From Diplonema papillatum (lineage: Eukaryota > Euglenozoa > Diplonemea > Diplonemida > Diplonemidae), in NCBI GenBank assembly GCA_030068145.1, contig JAPJBO010000116.1:248001-312000 (forward strand): a stretch of DNA of 64,000 nt. Direction: 5' to 3'. Shown here in pieces: positions 22,404-30,769 of this stretch. Every line of letters starts with the position of its first letter. The stretch's first letter is position 1. A program made the translations under genes and the position numbers. The notes under the pieces were generated by a model. The model was not told the origin of the DNA, made no database searches, and saw only the letters and a list, made by a program, of their open reading frames with translations.

Positions 22404-22640
22404 CAGGTAGGTACCAGGGAAAGCCTGCTACACGGGAGCCAAGCCTCACGTGTTTGGCGGTACTGCAAGAGCCTGGTCAAGTGGCTACCGATTTCCCACA
22501 CCAGACTAAAGCATCAAGGCTTGGCGCACCTTGGGGCTTGGCGCTCGCGCTGAACACAAGCTCGCCGAGACGGTCAGCCGCAGGGCAGAGCGGACGGGGG
22601 CTCCAGCACGATGCTGCCTCCGACTCAAGCTTTGCAAGCT
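22404..22640 (+). repeat. Family-7 dispersed repeat
   Basis: Matches 25555-25775 (plus) and part of 4017-4118 (inverse) through AAGCCTGCTACACGGGAGCC and CAAGTGGCTACCGATTTCCC. Its right end joins directly to the linker-histone-like fragment at 22650. Confidence 0.6.
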
Positions 22641-22649
22641 GTGGTTGAC

Positions 22650-22862
22650 CGGCCACCTTCGCCTTCTTCGCTTGGCCTTCCCGTTGTCGACAGCGGCGGT
22701 AGTGACTGACTGCTTCGCCCTCGACTTGCCCTTCTTCTCCTTTTGCTTCGGGGTCAGCCGGGGCGCTTCTCGTTGGCCGTGGCGAGGGCAGTTTCCAAGT
22801 GCATCTTCTGCGGCAACGATCGATGGCATGGCCTTCTCCGTGAAGATGTAGCTCAAGGCACG
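22650..22862 (-). pseudogene. Degraded partial copy of the linker-histone-like gene
   Basis: Matches codons for residues about 90-155 of the gene at 23537-22989 (YIFTEKAMPSIVA, EKKGKSRAKQS), with a frameshift where the intact gene has LETALATANEK. It lacks the winged-helix part, lies downstream of the intact gene and is joined to a dispersed repeat. Confidence 0.7.
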
Positions 22863-22988
22863 TTTCTCAGCCCAATCTTCTCGCCGATGGTTGCTTGTAA
22901 GTAGGAAGCCACGTCAGGACATGAATGAAGAACAGCTTGATCCTGGGCGCCAAGACCTTCTTCTTCTTCAAACAAGCTCCTAGTTTAC

Positions 22989-23537
22989 TTACCCCTGCGG
23001 CTTGACGGCTCTTTTGTTCAGCAGCAACGCCTTCCGGTTGGCGAGGCGCGCCCTGAGCCCCACAGCCACCTTCGCCTTCTTCGCTTGGGCCTTCACGTTG
23101 TCGACAGCGGCGGCGGTGACTGACTGCTTCACCCTCGACTTGCCCTTCTTCTCCTTTGGCTTCGGGGCCAGCCGGGGACGCTTCTCGTTGGCCGTGGCGA
23201 GGGCAGTCTCCAAATGCTCCTTCTCGGCAACGATCGACGGCATGGCCTTCTCCGTGAGGACGTAGCTTGAGGGCACGTTTCTCAGCCCAATCGTCTCGTC
23301 CAAGATGCTGCCGCTGGCCACGAGCGACTGCAGAGCCTCCTGCAGCAAAGGGTCGAAGTGGGTCAGCAGGGCCGGCGGCAGGGACTTGCCGAAGCTCTTG
23401 CGGATGGCTTGGCCGATGGCCTTCGTCGAGAGGCCGCCCTTCTTCTTCGACTGGGCATTCGACAGCACGCCGGTGACCAGCAGCGGCAGGGTCACTTCCA
23501 TCTGGCGAGACCGGGGGCCTGGCTTTGTCTCCGTCAT
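22989..23537 (-). CDS. Linker-histone (H1/H15)-like protein, 182 aa
   Basis: Residues about 14-98 resemble an H15 winged-helix domain: a start like LPLLVTGVLSNAQSKKKGG, a middle helix STKAIGQAIRKSF, then LLQEALQSLVASGSIL and a closing SSYVLT strand. The C-terminal 80 residues are Lys/Ala-rich (KEKKGKSRVK, KAQAKKAKVAV), as in H1 tails. Such proteins bind linker DNA in chromatin. The start chosen is MTETK; an upstream in-frame ATG at 23597 lies in a dispersed repeat. The stop TAA is part of a GGTAAGT donor-like sequence, so a spliced form that bypasses it is possible. Assignment is by pattern, not alignment score; another winged-helix chromatin protein is the main alternative. Confidence 0.5.
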   Translation of the reverse strand: MTETKPGPRSRQMEVTLPLLVTGVLSNAQSKKKGGLSTKAIGQAIRKSFGKSLPPALLTHFDPLLQEALQSLVASGSILDETIGLRNVPSSYVLTEKAMPSIVAEKEHLETALATANEKRPRLAPKPKEKKGKSRVKQSVTAAAVDNVKAQAKKAKVAVGLRARLANRKALLLNKRAVKPQG

Positions 23538-23583
23538 TTTGTTCTCTTCCTTCTTTTTGTCTTTGTTTTTTCGCGATTGTTTG

Positions 23584-23770
23584 TGCCTGCGGAACATGCT
23601 GAATGACGTTGCTTAAGCAGTAGCTGAGGGAGCGTACACGTGTAGATAGGAGAATGTGAGTCGATAGGGTATCTCGTCGGATCCGTGTCCGGACAGTCGA
23701 CTGGTCGACCACTGTCTACTAAGGGCGACCACTGCCGAGTGATCGCGACACTACGCGTGACATTCGATGG
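23584..23770 (-). repeat. Dispersed repeat forming the upstream region of the H1-like gene
   Basis: Inverse copy of the repeat at 20198 and 22068. Its end, CATGTTCCGCAGGCACAAAC, lies about 60 nt before the chosen start codon. Confidence 0.6.
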
Positions 23771-23799
23771 ATGGTTTATGGTATCTACATACCATACAG

Positions 23800-25550
23800 A
23801 CACAGCGAAAGCAGCGAAGGCGGAAACAGCCAAAGGAAGCATCACATTGTTGCAGTTGGAGAGAGGGAGTTGAGGCAAAAGGGGGCCGCTTGGTGCCCGC
23901 TAGCCGGTGTAGGTGGAGAACGCAAAAGGGCATCAGTGGCAGTCGGTGACGTAAATGACGCGGTATACTCACCTGTGGAGGGGGCTGCAAGGCTGTAAGA
24001 ACATGCATAGAATACGAAGGAAGCCCAGCCTCAGAAACTGGAGGTGTAGCGAGTTGGCCCATGGGCGAAAATTGTAAAACCAGTGGTCAACGAGTTTCTG
24101 AGGCCAGACGGCATCGCGTATGTGCTCAACACCGTATTCTCTCTGCACGACAATTCGGGACTTCGATCCACGGACACATTGTATTTGGCGGTCCTGTTTC
24201 AGCGCAGGGTATTAGCTTCGACTTGCCAGCGGGCTTGCAACTTCCGAGCAACGGTGTTCACGTGTTCGGCTGTACCGTAGTCCCGCCGAGCCTGAGATCA
24301 GACTCTAGTTCTCCATAAGAGCTAGGATTGCCTTGGCTCTCGCGCATGCCGAAATCGGCCTAGCAGGATACCTTTTGTTTCCCACCCCTAATTTGCAGGT
24401 TTTGACCTTTTTAGGCGCAACCTGCAACACGAAGCTAATACCCTGTTTCAGCGTCGGATCTAAGTGCCCGCAGACAGGGCAGCGGTGCGAGCCTGTCCCA
24501 ATGCGGGGAGACTGCGCAGTTGATCGGAGGCCCCGCCAATGGTAGAAATACTCGACGTAGCTGCTTCGACTCCGAATGGAAGGGAGGAAATACAGAGGTA
24601 GGAGGGGCAAATACAATACAAACACAACCTGATATGTTCTTCGCTTACACCACCGTGTGTTGTTTTCTCACTCAGGACTTTGACCTGTTGTGTTTGTGTG
24701 ATTTGTCGTGTAGGGGGCAGACCCGCATGACCCCATGTCCGTTCGGAAGTTACGGCGCTTGGGACCTTCTGTTCTTTGTCTGGCAGCAATCGTCGAGCAT
24801 TTCCTTTCAAGCTGGCGCTTATGTAAAAACAAGCAAAACTTTTCTGAACCTGTCCTCTTGCGCTTCTGGTCTGCGCGCAGGGGACATCGTCAGTGCTAAA
24901 AGAAGGCGGATTTCATATGGGTGGGGTCGTGGGGATAGGAGGGGATTGCAAGACTGTGCTTGGGATGGATACGTGCTCAACACCGCACTGGCCCCGTCTG
25001 CGCCGTGTTTCGGGACTTCAAGCCACGGACACATAAGTCGGACCAACCTGAGTGTCTGCAGATGGGACAGCGGTGTGAGTCTGGTTTGTCAGGCGGATGT
25101 TCTTAGCTCGTCACAGCCAGGACCACCCGTGCTACTAGCGCGTGCTACTGCGGCGGTGCTCATCCGAGTGTCCGATGAAACCCCTTGTCAATACCACCCA
25201 ACGACCGCGTGCGAAATGCCGGACGCTAGCGTCTGTCAAGAGCACGCGTGACAAAGCCGTGTTTTCAAGGTGAGATGAGAGGCGTCGGCTCACTCTGTCA
25301 AAGGACCATACCACCCGGGTGCTAGTAGGGTACAGGAAAATCCGTCAGTAGGAGAGAACGCCTTTACAACCGTGTCTGAGCAATCAGTTAAAAAACTCGG
25401 GGGAGGGGGTGCTTCAAGAACGTGCTCGCAATGGAATGGTTTTCTGCTCAACACACCGCACGGGTCCTTTCCGTGAAGAGGGGGGGCGTAATTGGCCACG
25501 AACGAACGTTGCTGATGATTCTCTTTTTTCTTTTTTTGCGCTCACAACAC
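23800..25550. other. No gene recognised; dispersed repeats
   Basis: Contains a family-1 copy (24549-24838) and a family-8 repeat with GTGCTCAACACCG at about 24122, 24973 and 25437 (another copy at 43222). Frames are short and overlap on both strands. Confidence 0.45.
24549..24838 (+). repeat. Family-1 element, intergenic copy
   Basis: Full copy from AAATACTCGACGTAGCTGC to GGCGCTTATGTAAAAACAAG. It is not next to a recognised exon. Confidence 0.75.
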
Positions 25551-25554
25551 CACC

Positions 25555-25775
25555 AGGTACCAGGGAAAGCCTGCTACACGGGAGCCAAGCTTCACGTGTT
25601 CGGCGGTACTGCAGAGCCACGGGCCTGCGGGTCAAGTGGCTACCGATTTCCCAAACTAAAGCATCAAGCTTGGCGCACAACCTCGTCGGACGGTCAGCCA
25701 CAGGGCAGAGCCGACGGGGTTGTAGCACTGTGTGCTGCCTCCGACTCAATCTTTGCAAGCTGTGGTTGACCGTCT
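25555..25775 (+). repeat. Family-7 dispersed repeat
   Basis: Second plus-strand copy of the repeat at 22404, followed by the same GCAAGCTGTGGTTGACCG end. Confidence 0.6.
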
Positions 25776-25947
25776 CACGTTCCTGGACCAGGAGCGGCCT
25801 TTTTTCTTTTTATTGGGAAAAATAAATTCCCTCTGGTGGAAATGGCTTGAGGAGCGTGACGATAAATTTCGTTTATTTTTGACAGGATTCCGTTGTATTT
25901 ACACAGGCCGGACAAATAAACGAATTTATTTTTTCCGATCTCGGAAT

Positions 25948-26065
25948 TTATTTTGCGCCGCCAGCTATTTTCAGTCAAAACAAATAAATGAAATATATTG
26001 TCCCTAGGGAAATAAAAAAAATTCGTTTATTTTTCCGACTGAAAATAGCTGGCGGCGCAGAATAA
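25948..26065. repeat. Inverted repeat (about 28-bp arms) in an AT-rich segment
   Basis: GCGCCGCCAGCTATTTTCAG (left arm, ends 25976) is matched by its inverse at 26037-26065 with one mismatch. The 60-bp centre is AT-rich and has smaller inverted repeats. Confidence 0.75.
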
Positions 26066-26185
26066 GGTCGTAGGCAGAAATCTGTAGGGGAGACCCCTCG
26101 CAAAATTTTTTTTCTCCCTGTGGTGAGTGAAATCGCGTGTTTTGAGCTCGTTTTGAGTCTAATTCATCCTTTCTGATCCATATCA

Positions 26186-26358
26186 AGAACTCGACCGCAG
26201 CACTTGTCAGCAGCGCTCATCCAACAGTCCTACCCAGCACGACAGCACCTGTGCAGTCCTTCATGCAAGCGCCCATGCAAGCAGCATCGTATGTTGTGAA
26301 CTACAACGTCAACCTGCCGGGACTCCCCCAGTTGCAGCAGAACAACCAGGCACATTGA
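26186..26358 (+). CDS. Possible C-terminal exon, plus strand, unrecognised
   Basis: An open frame without a leading ATG encodes a Gln/Pro-rich tail (PVQSFMQAPMQAAS, LPQLQQNNQAH) ending at TGA 26356-26358, with AG acceptor-like sites upstream. No partner exon was found, so it could be a displaced exon fragment. Confidence 0.2.
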
Positions 26359-26394
26359 TCTGTGACCCGTCACTTACAACAACTCTACGCAATG

Positions 26395-26545
26395 TCTCAG
26401 ACACACAACGTTCTGCCGCGCACATTTGCTACGCAACGTTCTGCTAAACACCAACGTAACTGCAAAGCAATAGGGTCAACGTCTTACACAACGTTCTGCC
26501 GTGCACATTTGCTACGCAACGTTCTGCTAGACACCAACATAACTA
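26395..26545 (+). repeat. Two-copy short repeat
   Basis: GCACATTTGCTACGCAACGT and GTTCTGC blocks occur twice, about 70-85 bp apart. Confidence 0.5.
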
Positions 26546-26581
26546 TGGTTTTCTTTCCATCCTCGGGAATTTAGTTTTCCC

Positions 26582-26756
26582 AATAAAATCATTTATTCGG
26601 CAATAATTTCCGCCAATTTTGCCTCGGTGTCGGTTTTAGTCCCTCGGGAGGCCCTCGGGGGGGTTTGCAACCCCCCCTCGGGCCTCCCTCGGGACTAAAA
26701 CCGACACCTCGGCAAAATAAACGGAAATTATCTTGCCGAATAAATGCTTATTATTC
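26582..26756. repeat. Long near-perfect hairpin (about 85-bp arms)
   Basis: The left arm (from about 26582) and right arm (to 26756) are complementary over nearly their full length, with a TTTGCAA centre. Matched blocks include TGTCGGTTTTAGTCCC and ATTTATTCGGCA. The only clear mismatched zone is CCTCGGG/CCGAGGG. It abuts the CGAGACTGGAGG end of the tRNA-derived element. It could be a MITE or give a foldback RNA. Confidence 0.8.
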
Positions 26757-27716
26757 GAGACTGGAGGTCCTATGAACATGCAATGTGAATAGCCTCTATT
26801 CGAGCCAACCCCACTTTTCTGTAAACGAGTTTGAAAGTGTATTGTTTTTGACTGGAATTAGTGCGGAGCTAGCTTTTCCCCCTCCTGCCCAAATAAAAAT
26901 GGGTGGCACAGTGAGCGGGCGGTGGCCTTCAGGCCGGTGCGCCCGGGTTCGATCCCCGCCCATGACACTTTTTCGGTCGAAGATTGTTCGACGTTTGTTG
27001 CGTTCCGGAATTTGCGTTTTTTGCGGAGTTTCTCAGTATCCCGCGGTATTTGGGCACCCCGGGAAACGGAGTCGGGAGAGGTCCGGGGGGTCTCCCCTCC
27101 GGGTACTGGCGCCGAACTTGCCATCACAGGCCAAACTTGCTACCGCATCACCACGGACACCAGAACCCGAACTTTGCTTCACCCAGAACTTAGCCGCGCC
27201 CGAACTTTGCTTCACCAGAACTTTGCTTCACCCGAACTTAGCTTCGCCCGAACTTTGTTTCGCCCGAACTTAGCTTCGCCCGAACTTTGCTTCACCCAGA
27301 ACTTAGCTGCGCCCGAACTTTGCTTCACCCGAACTTAGCTTCGCCCGAACTTTGCTTCACCCAGAACTTAGCTGCGCCCGAACTTTGCTTCACCCGAACT
27401 TTGCTTCGCCCGAACTTTGCTTCGCCCGAACTTAGCTTCGCCCGAACTTTGCTTCACCCGAACTTAGCTTCGCCCGAACTTTGCTTCACCCAGAACTTAG
27501 CTGCGCCCGAACTTTGCTTCACCCGAACTGAGCTTCGCCCGAACTTTGTTTCGCCCGAACTTAGCTTCGCCCGAACATAGCTTCGCCCGAACTTTGCTTC
27601 ACCCGAACATAGCTTCGCCGAACTTTGCTTCACCCAGAACTTAGCTTCGCCCGAACTTTACTGTTCCCCGAACTTTACCTGCTGCCTCCAGTCTCGCCAC
27701 CCGCCGGCCTTAGCCG
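26756..27716 (+). mobile_element. tRNA-derived composite element, copy 2
   Basis: Inverse copy of 6184-7126. The A-box-like TGGCACAGTGAGCGG lies at 26904-26918 and a canonical-looking B box GGGTTCGATCC at 26945-26955, 41 bp apart start to start, suitable for an internal Pol III promoter. The tandem 16-bp array follows (27170-27676). It ends at CCTCCAGTCTCG (27685-27696) plus about 20 shared bases. tRNA origin is inferred from the two boxes; the cloverleaf is not intact. Confidence 0.65.
27170..27676 (-). repeat. 16-bp tandem array in copy 2 of the tRNA-derived element
   Basis: The inverse of the array at 6226-6735, read here as CGAACTTTGCTTCRCC-type units. Confidence 0.75.
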
Positions 27717-27917
27717 AGCGCACGTACTTTTCCTTCTTCTTTCCGGCGACAAGTGTGCCTCAGAATACCAATGAATCGGCGAGCCTATTCGATCTACCAA
27801 CGACTTCGCTTTTGGGAACCTGGCAACGCTGGAAACAGGCTCGAATCGGCCATCAGACTGGGCCCACCCGAAGGCGGGTGATTTCTGTAGGCAGGTTGTT
27901 TCGTCGTTCTCAACCGG

Positions 27918-28556
27918 TCACTTCTGAGGAGTGAGGTTGGAGTCGGTTCTGCAGGAGATGGTGGTGCAGCAGCGGGTGACGTGGATGCAGCCGCCGCGCC
28001 TGATGTCGGCCTTCGTGCAGGGCCCCGCTTGGCGGTGCTTCGCGGGGCAAGTCGGCTTGGCGAGGCAGCAAACCGGCTGCTTGGTTGGGGTCGGAACGCA
28101 CTCGGCGGTCCCGAAGGCGTTCAGCTGGCACTCGTGCCGGGAAGAACACTTCACGTGCATACACTGGTTGTACACACAACACCCCGTGCACTTTGTCCGA
28201 CCGGTGTTGACGAGCCCATCCGACGGCACACAGCTGTCAGACGGATCATCGAGGCACACGTCCGTGCCGCTGCAAGCCAGCCCCTTCGGCCCGCCGCACT
28301 GCGCCTTCACCGCGCACACCGCCGCCGGGCAAGGCTGCGGCGCGCAGTTCAGCGGCGTGACGATGTCGCTCGGGTAGCAGTTCAGCGCCCCGCCGCCGCA
28401 CCGGCACCGCTGGCAGTTCTTGTCGCCGTCGTTGTACCCGCTCCAGCCGAACGGCACCGTCGCGCCGCAGTGCGTCGTGCAGGGCCCTGCGGCCCCCACC
28501 CCGGGCTTCACCAACGACGTAGTGCCTACCACGAACGCAATGACCGCGAAGTGCAT
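27918..28556 (-). CDS. Secreted cysteine-rich protein, 212 aa
   Basis: The N-terminus (MHFAVIAFVVGTTSLV) looks like a signal peptide, so the product probably enters the secretory pathway. The mature part is very rich in Cys, with several CxxC and CC pairs. Two blocks stand out: residues about 28-62, with a W-G...DxxCxxCxC...G...C spacing reminiscent of pacifastin or VWC-like modules, and residues about 85-115, CGGPKGLACSGTDVCLDDPS followed by further Cys, a motif found in small secreted Cys-rich proteins. It is a single open frame to a TGA stop. Function is unknown; a protease inhibitor or wall/adhesion role would be a guess. An E5-type element lies about 55 nt upstream, and truncated copies of its 5' end follow upstream. 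Confidence 0.7.
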   Translation of the reverse strand: MHFAVIAFVVGTTSLVKPGVGAAGPCTTHCGATVPFGWSGYNDGDKNCQRCRCGGGALNCYPSDIVTPLNCAPQPCPAAVCAVKAQCGGPKGLACSGTDVCLDDPSDSCVPSDGLVNTGRTKCTGCCVYNQCMHVKCSSRHECQLNAFGTAECVPTPTKQPVCCLAKPTCPAKHRQAGPCTKADIRRGGCIHVTRCCTTISCRTDSNLTPQK

Positions 28557-28609
28557 GGTCTTCGAATGTGTTTCCTTGAGTGAGAGACGTACGGGCTCCT
28601 GATTTTTAG

Positions 28610-28665
28610 CGTTATTTGTGGATTAGAAGGTCGGTATTTTAAAGTCTCCGGTTGACCGTATAGGC
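28610..28665 (+). promoter_or_regulatory. E5-type element upstream of the Cys-rich gene
   Basis: Variant E5 (ATTTTAAAGTCTCCGGTTGACC) 54-109 nt upstream of the start codon, repeated in the same place before the truncated copy at 29104-29156. A role in transcription or 5' processing is inferred from position only. Confidence 0.35.
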
Positions 28666-28778
28666 TTGAGTATGGCGGGGGGTTGAGAAAAGTGAGAGGG
28701 TGCAGCTCGTTTCGGGTGTTGTGTCACTCCGTTGTGAAACCTTGTGAAGTCCCCTAACGCGTTTAGGGGGTGCTTGGG

Positions 28779-28915
28779 CTTTTTAGTACTAACAATCTTG
28801 CGGGTTGCCCAATTGTGCAGGCTAAAAAGACGCAGGCAGCGTGTTTTGGAGTTAAGGTTTTGGTGGTGGTTGATCAGATTTCCTTACCTGAATATACACA
28901 GGGTAAATACAGTTC
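28779..28915 (-). repeat. Family-2 element in the Cys-rich tandem unit
   Basis: Runs from TTTTTAGTACTAACAATC to ACACAGGGTAAATAC. Repeated at 29275-29411, partly at 29598-29660, and in inverse orientation at 59940-60066, next to the donor of exon 1 of the large membrane gene. Confidence 0.7.
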
Positions 28916-29052
28916 TTGTCGCCGTCGTTGTACCCGCTCCAGCCGAACGGCACCGTCGCGCCGCAGTGCGTCGTGCAGGGCCCTGCGGCCCCCACCCCGG
29001 GCTTCACCAACGACGTAGTACCTACCACGAACGCAATGACCGCGAAGTGCAT
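28909..29052 (-). pseudogene. Truncated copy 1 of the Cys-rich gene 5' end
   Basis: The first 48 codons are intact and match the full gene. At GACAAGAACT the sequence changes to a dispersed family-2 element (about 28779-28912). The tandem unit is 496 bp. Confidence 0.85.
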
Positions 29053-29404
29053 GGTCTTCGAATATGTTTCCTTGAGTGAGAGACGTACGGGCTCCTGATT
29101 TTTAGCGTTATTTGTGGATTAGAAGGTCGGTATTTTAAAGTCTCCGGTTGACCGTAGAGGCTTGAGTATGGCGGGGGGTTGAGAAAAGTGAGAGGGTGCA
29201 GCTCGTTTCGGGTGTTGTGTCACTCCGTTGTGAAACCTTGTGAAGTCCCCTAACGCGTTTAGGGGGTGCTTGGGCTTTTTAGTACTAACAATCTTGCGGG
29301 TTGCTCAATTGTGCAGGCTAAAAAGACGCAGGCAGCGTGTTTTGGAGTTAAGGTTTTGGTGGTGGTTGATCAGATTTCCTTACCTGAATATACACAGGGT
29401 AAAT

Positions 29405-29548
29405 ACAGTTCTTGTCGCCGTCGTTGTACCCGCTCCAGCCGAACGGCACCGTCGCGCCGCAGTGCGTCGTGCAGGGCCCTGCGGCCCCCACCCCGGGCTT
29501 CACCAACGACGTAGTGCCTACCACGAACGCAATGACCGCGAAGTGCAT
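29405..29548 (-). pseudogene. Truncated copy 2 of the Cys-rich gene 5' end
   Basis: A second copy, 496 bp further upstream and broken at the same base, so the array grew from an already truncated unit. Confidence 0.85.
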
Positions 29549-29793
29549 GGTCTTCGAATGTGTTGCCTTGAGTGAGAGACGTACGGGCTACTGATTTTTA
29601 GTACTAACAATTCTTGCGGGTTGCCCTTCAATGTATTGTGCAGGCTAAAAAGACGTAGGCAGCGTAGCGTACTACATGAAACATACCCCAAAGCAGGTGA
29701 GTTCCGCTGGTGCGCGCAAACAAAGTTCGCTTGAGAATCCGGGAGTTTCAAGTCTTTGGGTGACCTTTCGTAAAATGGTATGCTTTTGTAGGT

Positions 29794-30128
29794 ACAGGGC
29801 TTACGCTCCGTTTTAGGTCTCAGAGAAAATACGTGTGGTCCACATGTGGACGCTCAAGGTTAGAGGGAAAAAAAAAAACCTTTCCCCCTATGTGCGGCGG
29901 GCAAAAAATTGTGTCACTACTACTTTGGCGACACGTGGCTGTGCGGCCTTGGCGACTTGTGGGCCTAGACACACCCTGCATGTGGACCAACCTCTGGCAT
30001 GCACATGTGGGGGAAAGAATAAATCAAAATCCATGTGGTACCTGTGGATCCACAGGTGGGGGAAAGCAAATCCAAAGAAATTAACGTGTGGAAATCCACA
30101 CGTTCCACACGTGGAGCGTAAGCCCTGT
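29794..30128. mobile_element. MITE with 16-bp TIRs and 6-bp target duplication
   Basis: Perfect terminal inverted repeats ACAGGGCTTACGCTCC (29794-29809) and its inverse (30113-30128), flanked on both sides by GTAGGT (29788-29793 and 30129-30134). Internal palindromes such as CCACATGTGG are present. No ORF of note. The 335-bp length fits a non-autonomous DNA transposon. Confidence 0.85.
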
Positions 30129-30189
30129 GTAGGTAGCAGTAGCACGAGGACTTTGAGCTTGATAATGTATTATCACGTGCGTACTGCGT

Positions 30190-30253
30190 GCGACCGGTGT
30201 TGACGAGCCCATCCGACGGGGCACAGCTGTCAGACGGATCATCGAGGCACACG
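30190..30253 (-). pseudogene. Internal fragment of the Cys-rich gene
   Basis: About 65 bp matching 28198-28260 of the Cys-rich gene (GACGGATCATCGAGGCACAC), next to the MITE. Neither end of the gene is present. Confidence 0.75.
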
Positions 30254-30622
30254 CAAGTCGGGTTTGCTTGCCTTGAACACCACCCTGTTGCCTGTTGTTG
30301 GTCGGACGAATCCACACTGTCGCACAAGAGCAACCACTCAGCAAAAGGAAGCTTGAAAGGAAGCATCTACAGCAGCCGCCACATCGGGGCAATGAAGCGA
30401 GGTAGTACAATCTGTCCAAGCAAAGAAAGGAGAAAGCGGGGCCTTTTTTACACACATTCGGTGCTGCGAGCACAACACCGACGCAACCTGTGAAGGCCGC
30501 ACAATAGTGTGTGAGCGCCTTCGCTCACACGCTATTCGGCGTCCTAAGCCCCCCAGGGAGTCAGCTTGTCGGTGGAGAGAGTCTTCCGGGCGGCACAGGC
30601 ATGGCTGGACGGCATGTACTGG

Positions 30623-30769
30623 TCAACCGCGGGCGAGGTCTCGACGGCGGAGCTGGCGATAGATTTTGAGGTCTTCACCGTCGTGTACCTGCCGGGCCAC
30701 CTTATCGCGACCTCCTTGAAAGTCTCGCTCCTCACGCGAACGAAGAAGATGGCGAAGATGTTGGCGACC
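30623..30769 (-). CDS. Tentative last exon of the WW-domain gene
   Basis: Acceptor GCTCAG; phase 0; 48 basic residues (RQHLRHLLRSREER) then TGA. A second frame of the same DNA is also open to 30548, so the choice rests on phase alone. Confidence 0.35.
   Translation of the reverse strand, partial: GRQHLRHLLRSREERDFQGGRDKVARQVHDGEDLKIYRQLRRRDLARG

Noticed and set aside
26899-26970. A functional tRNA gene
   Set aside because: A and B boxes are good, but the acceptor, D and anticodon stems do not form a proper cloverleaf, and the segment is part of a repeated element.
27931-28583. Plus-strand frames opposite the Cys-rich gene
   Set aside because: The minus frame has a signal-like start and a regular Cys pattern; the plus frames are Arg/Ala-rich shadows.
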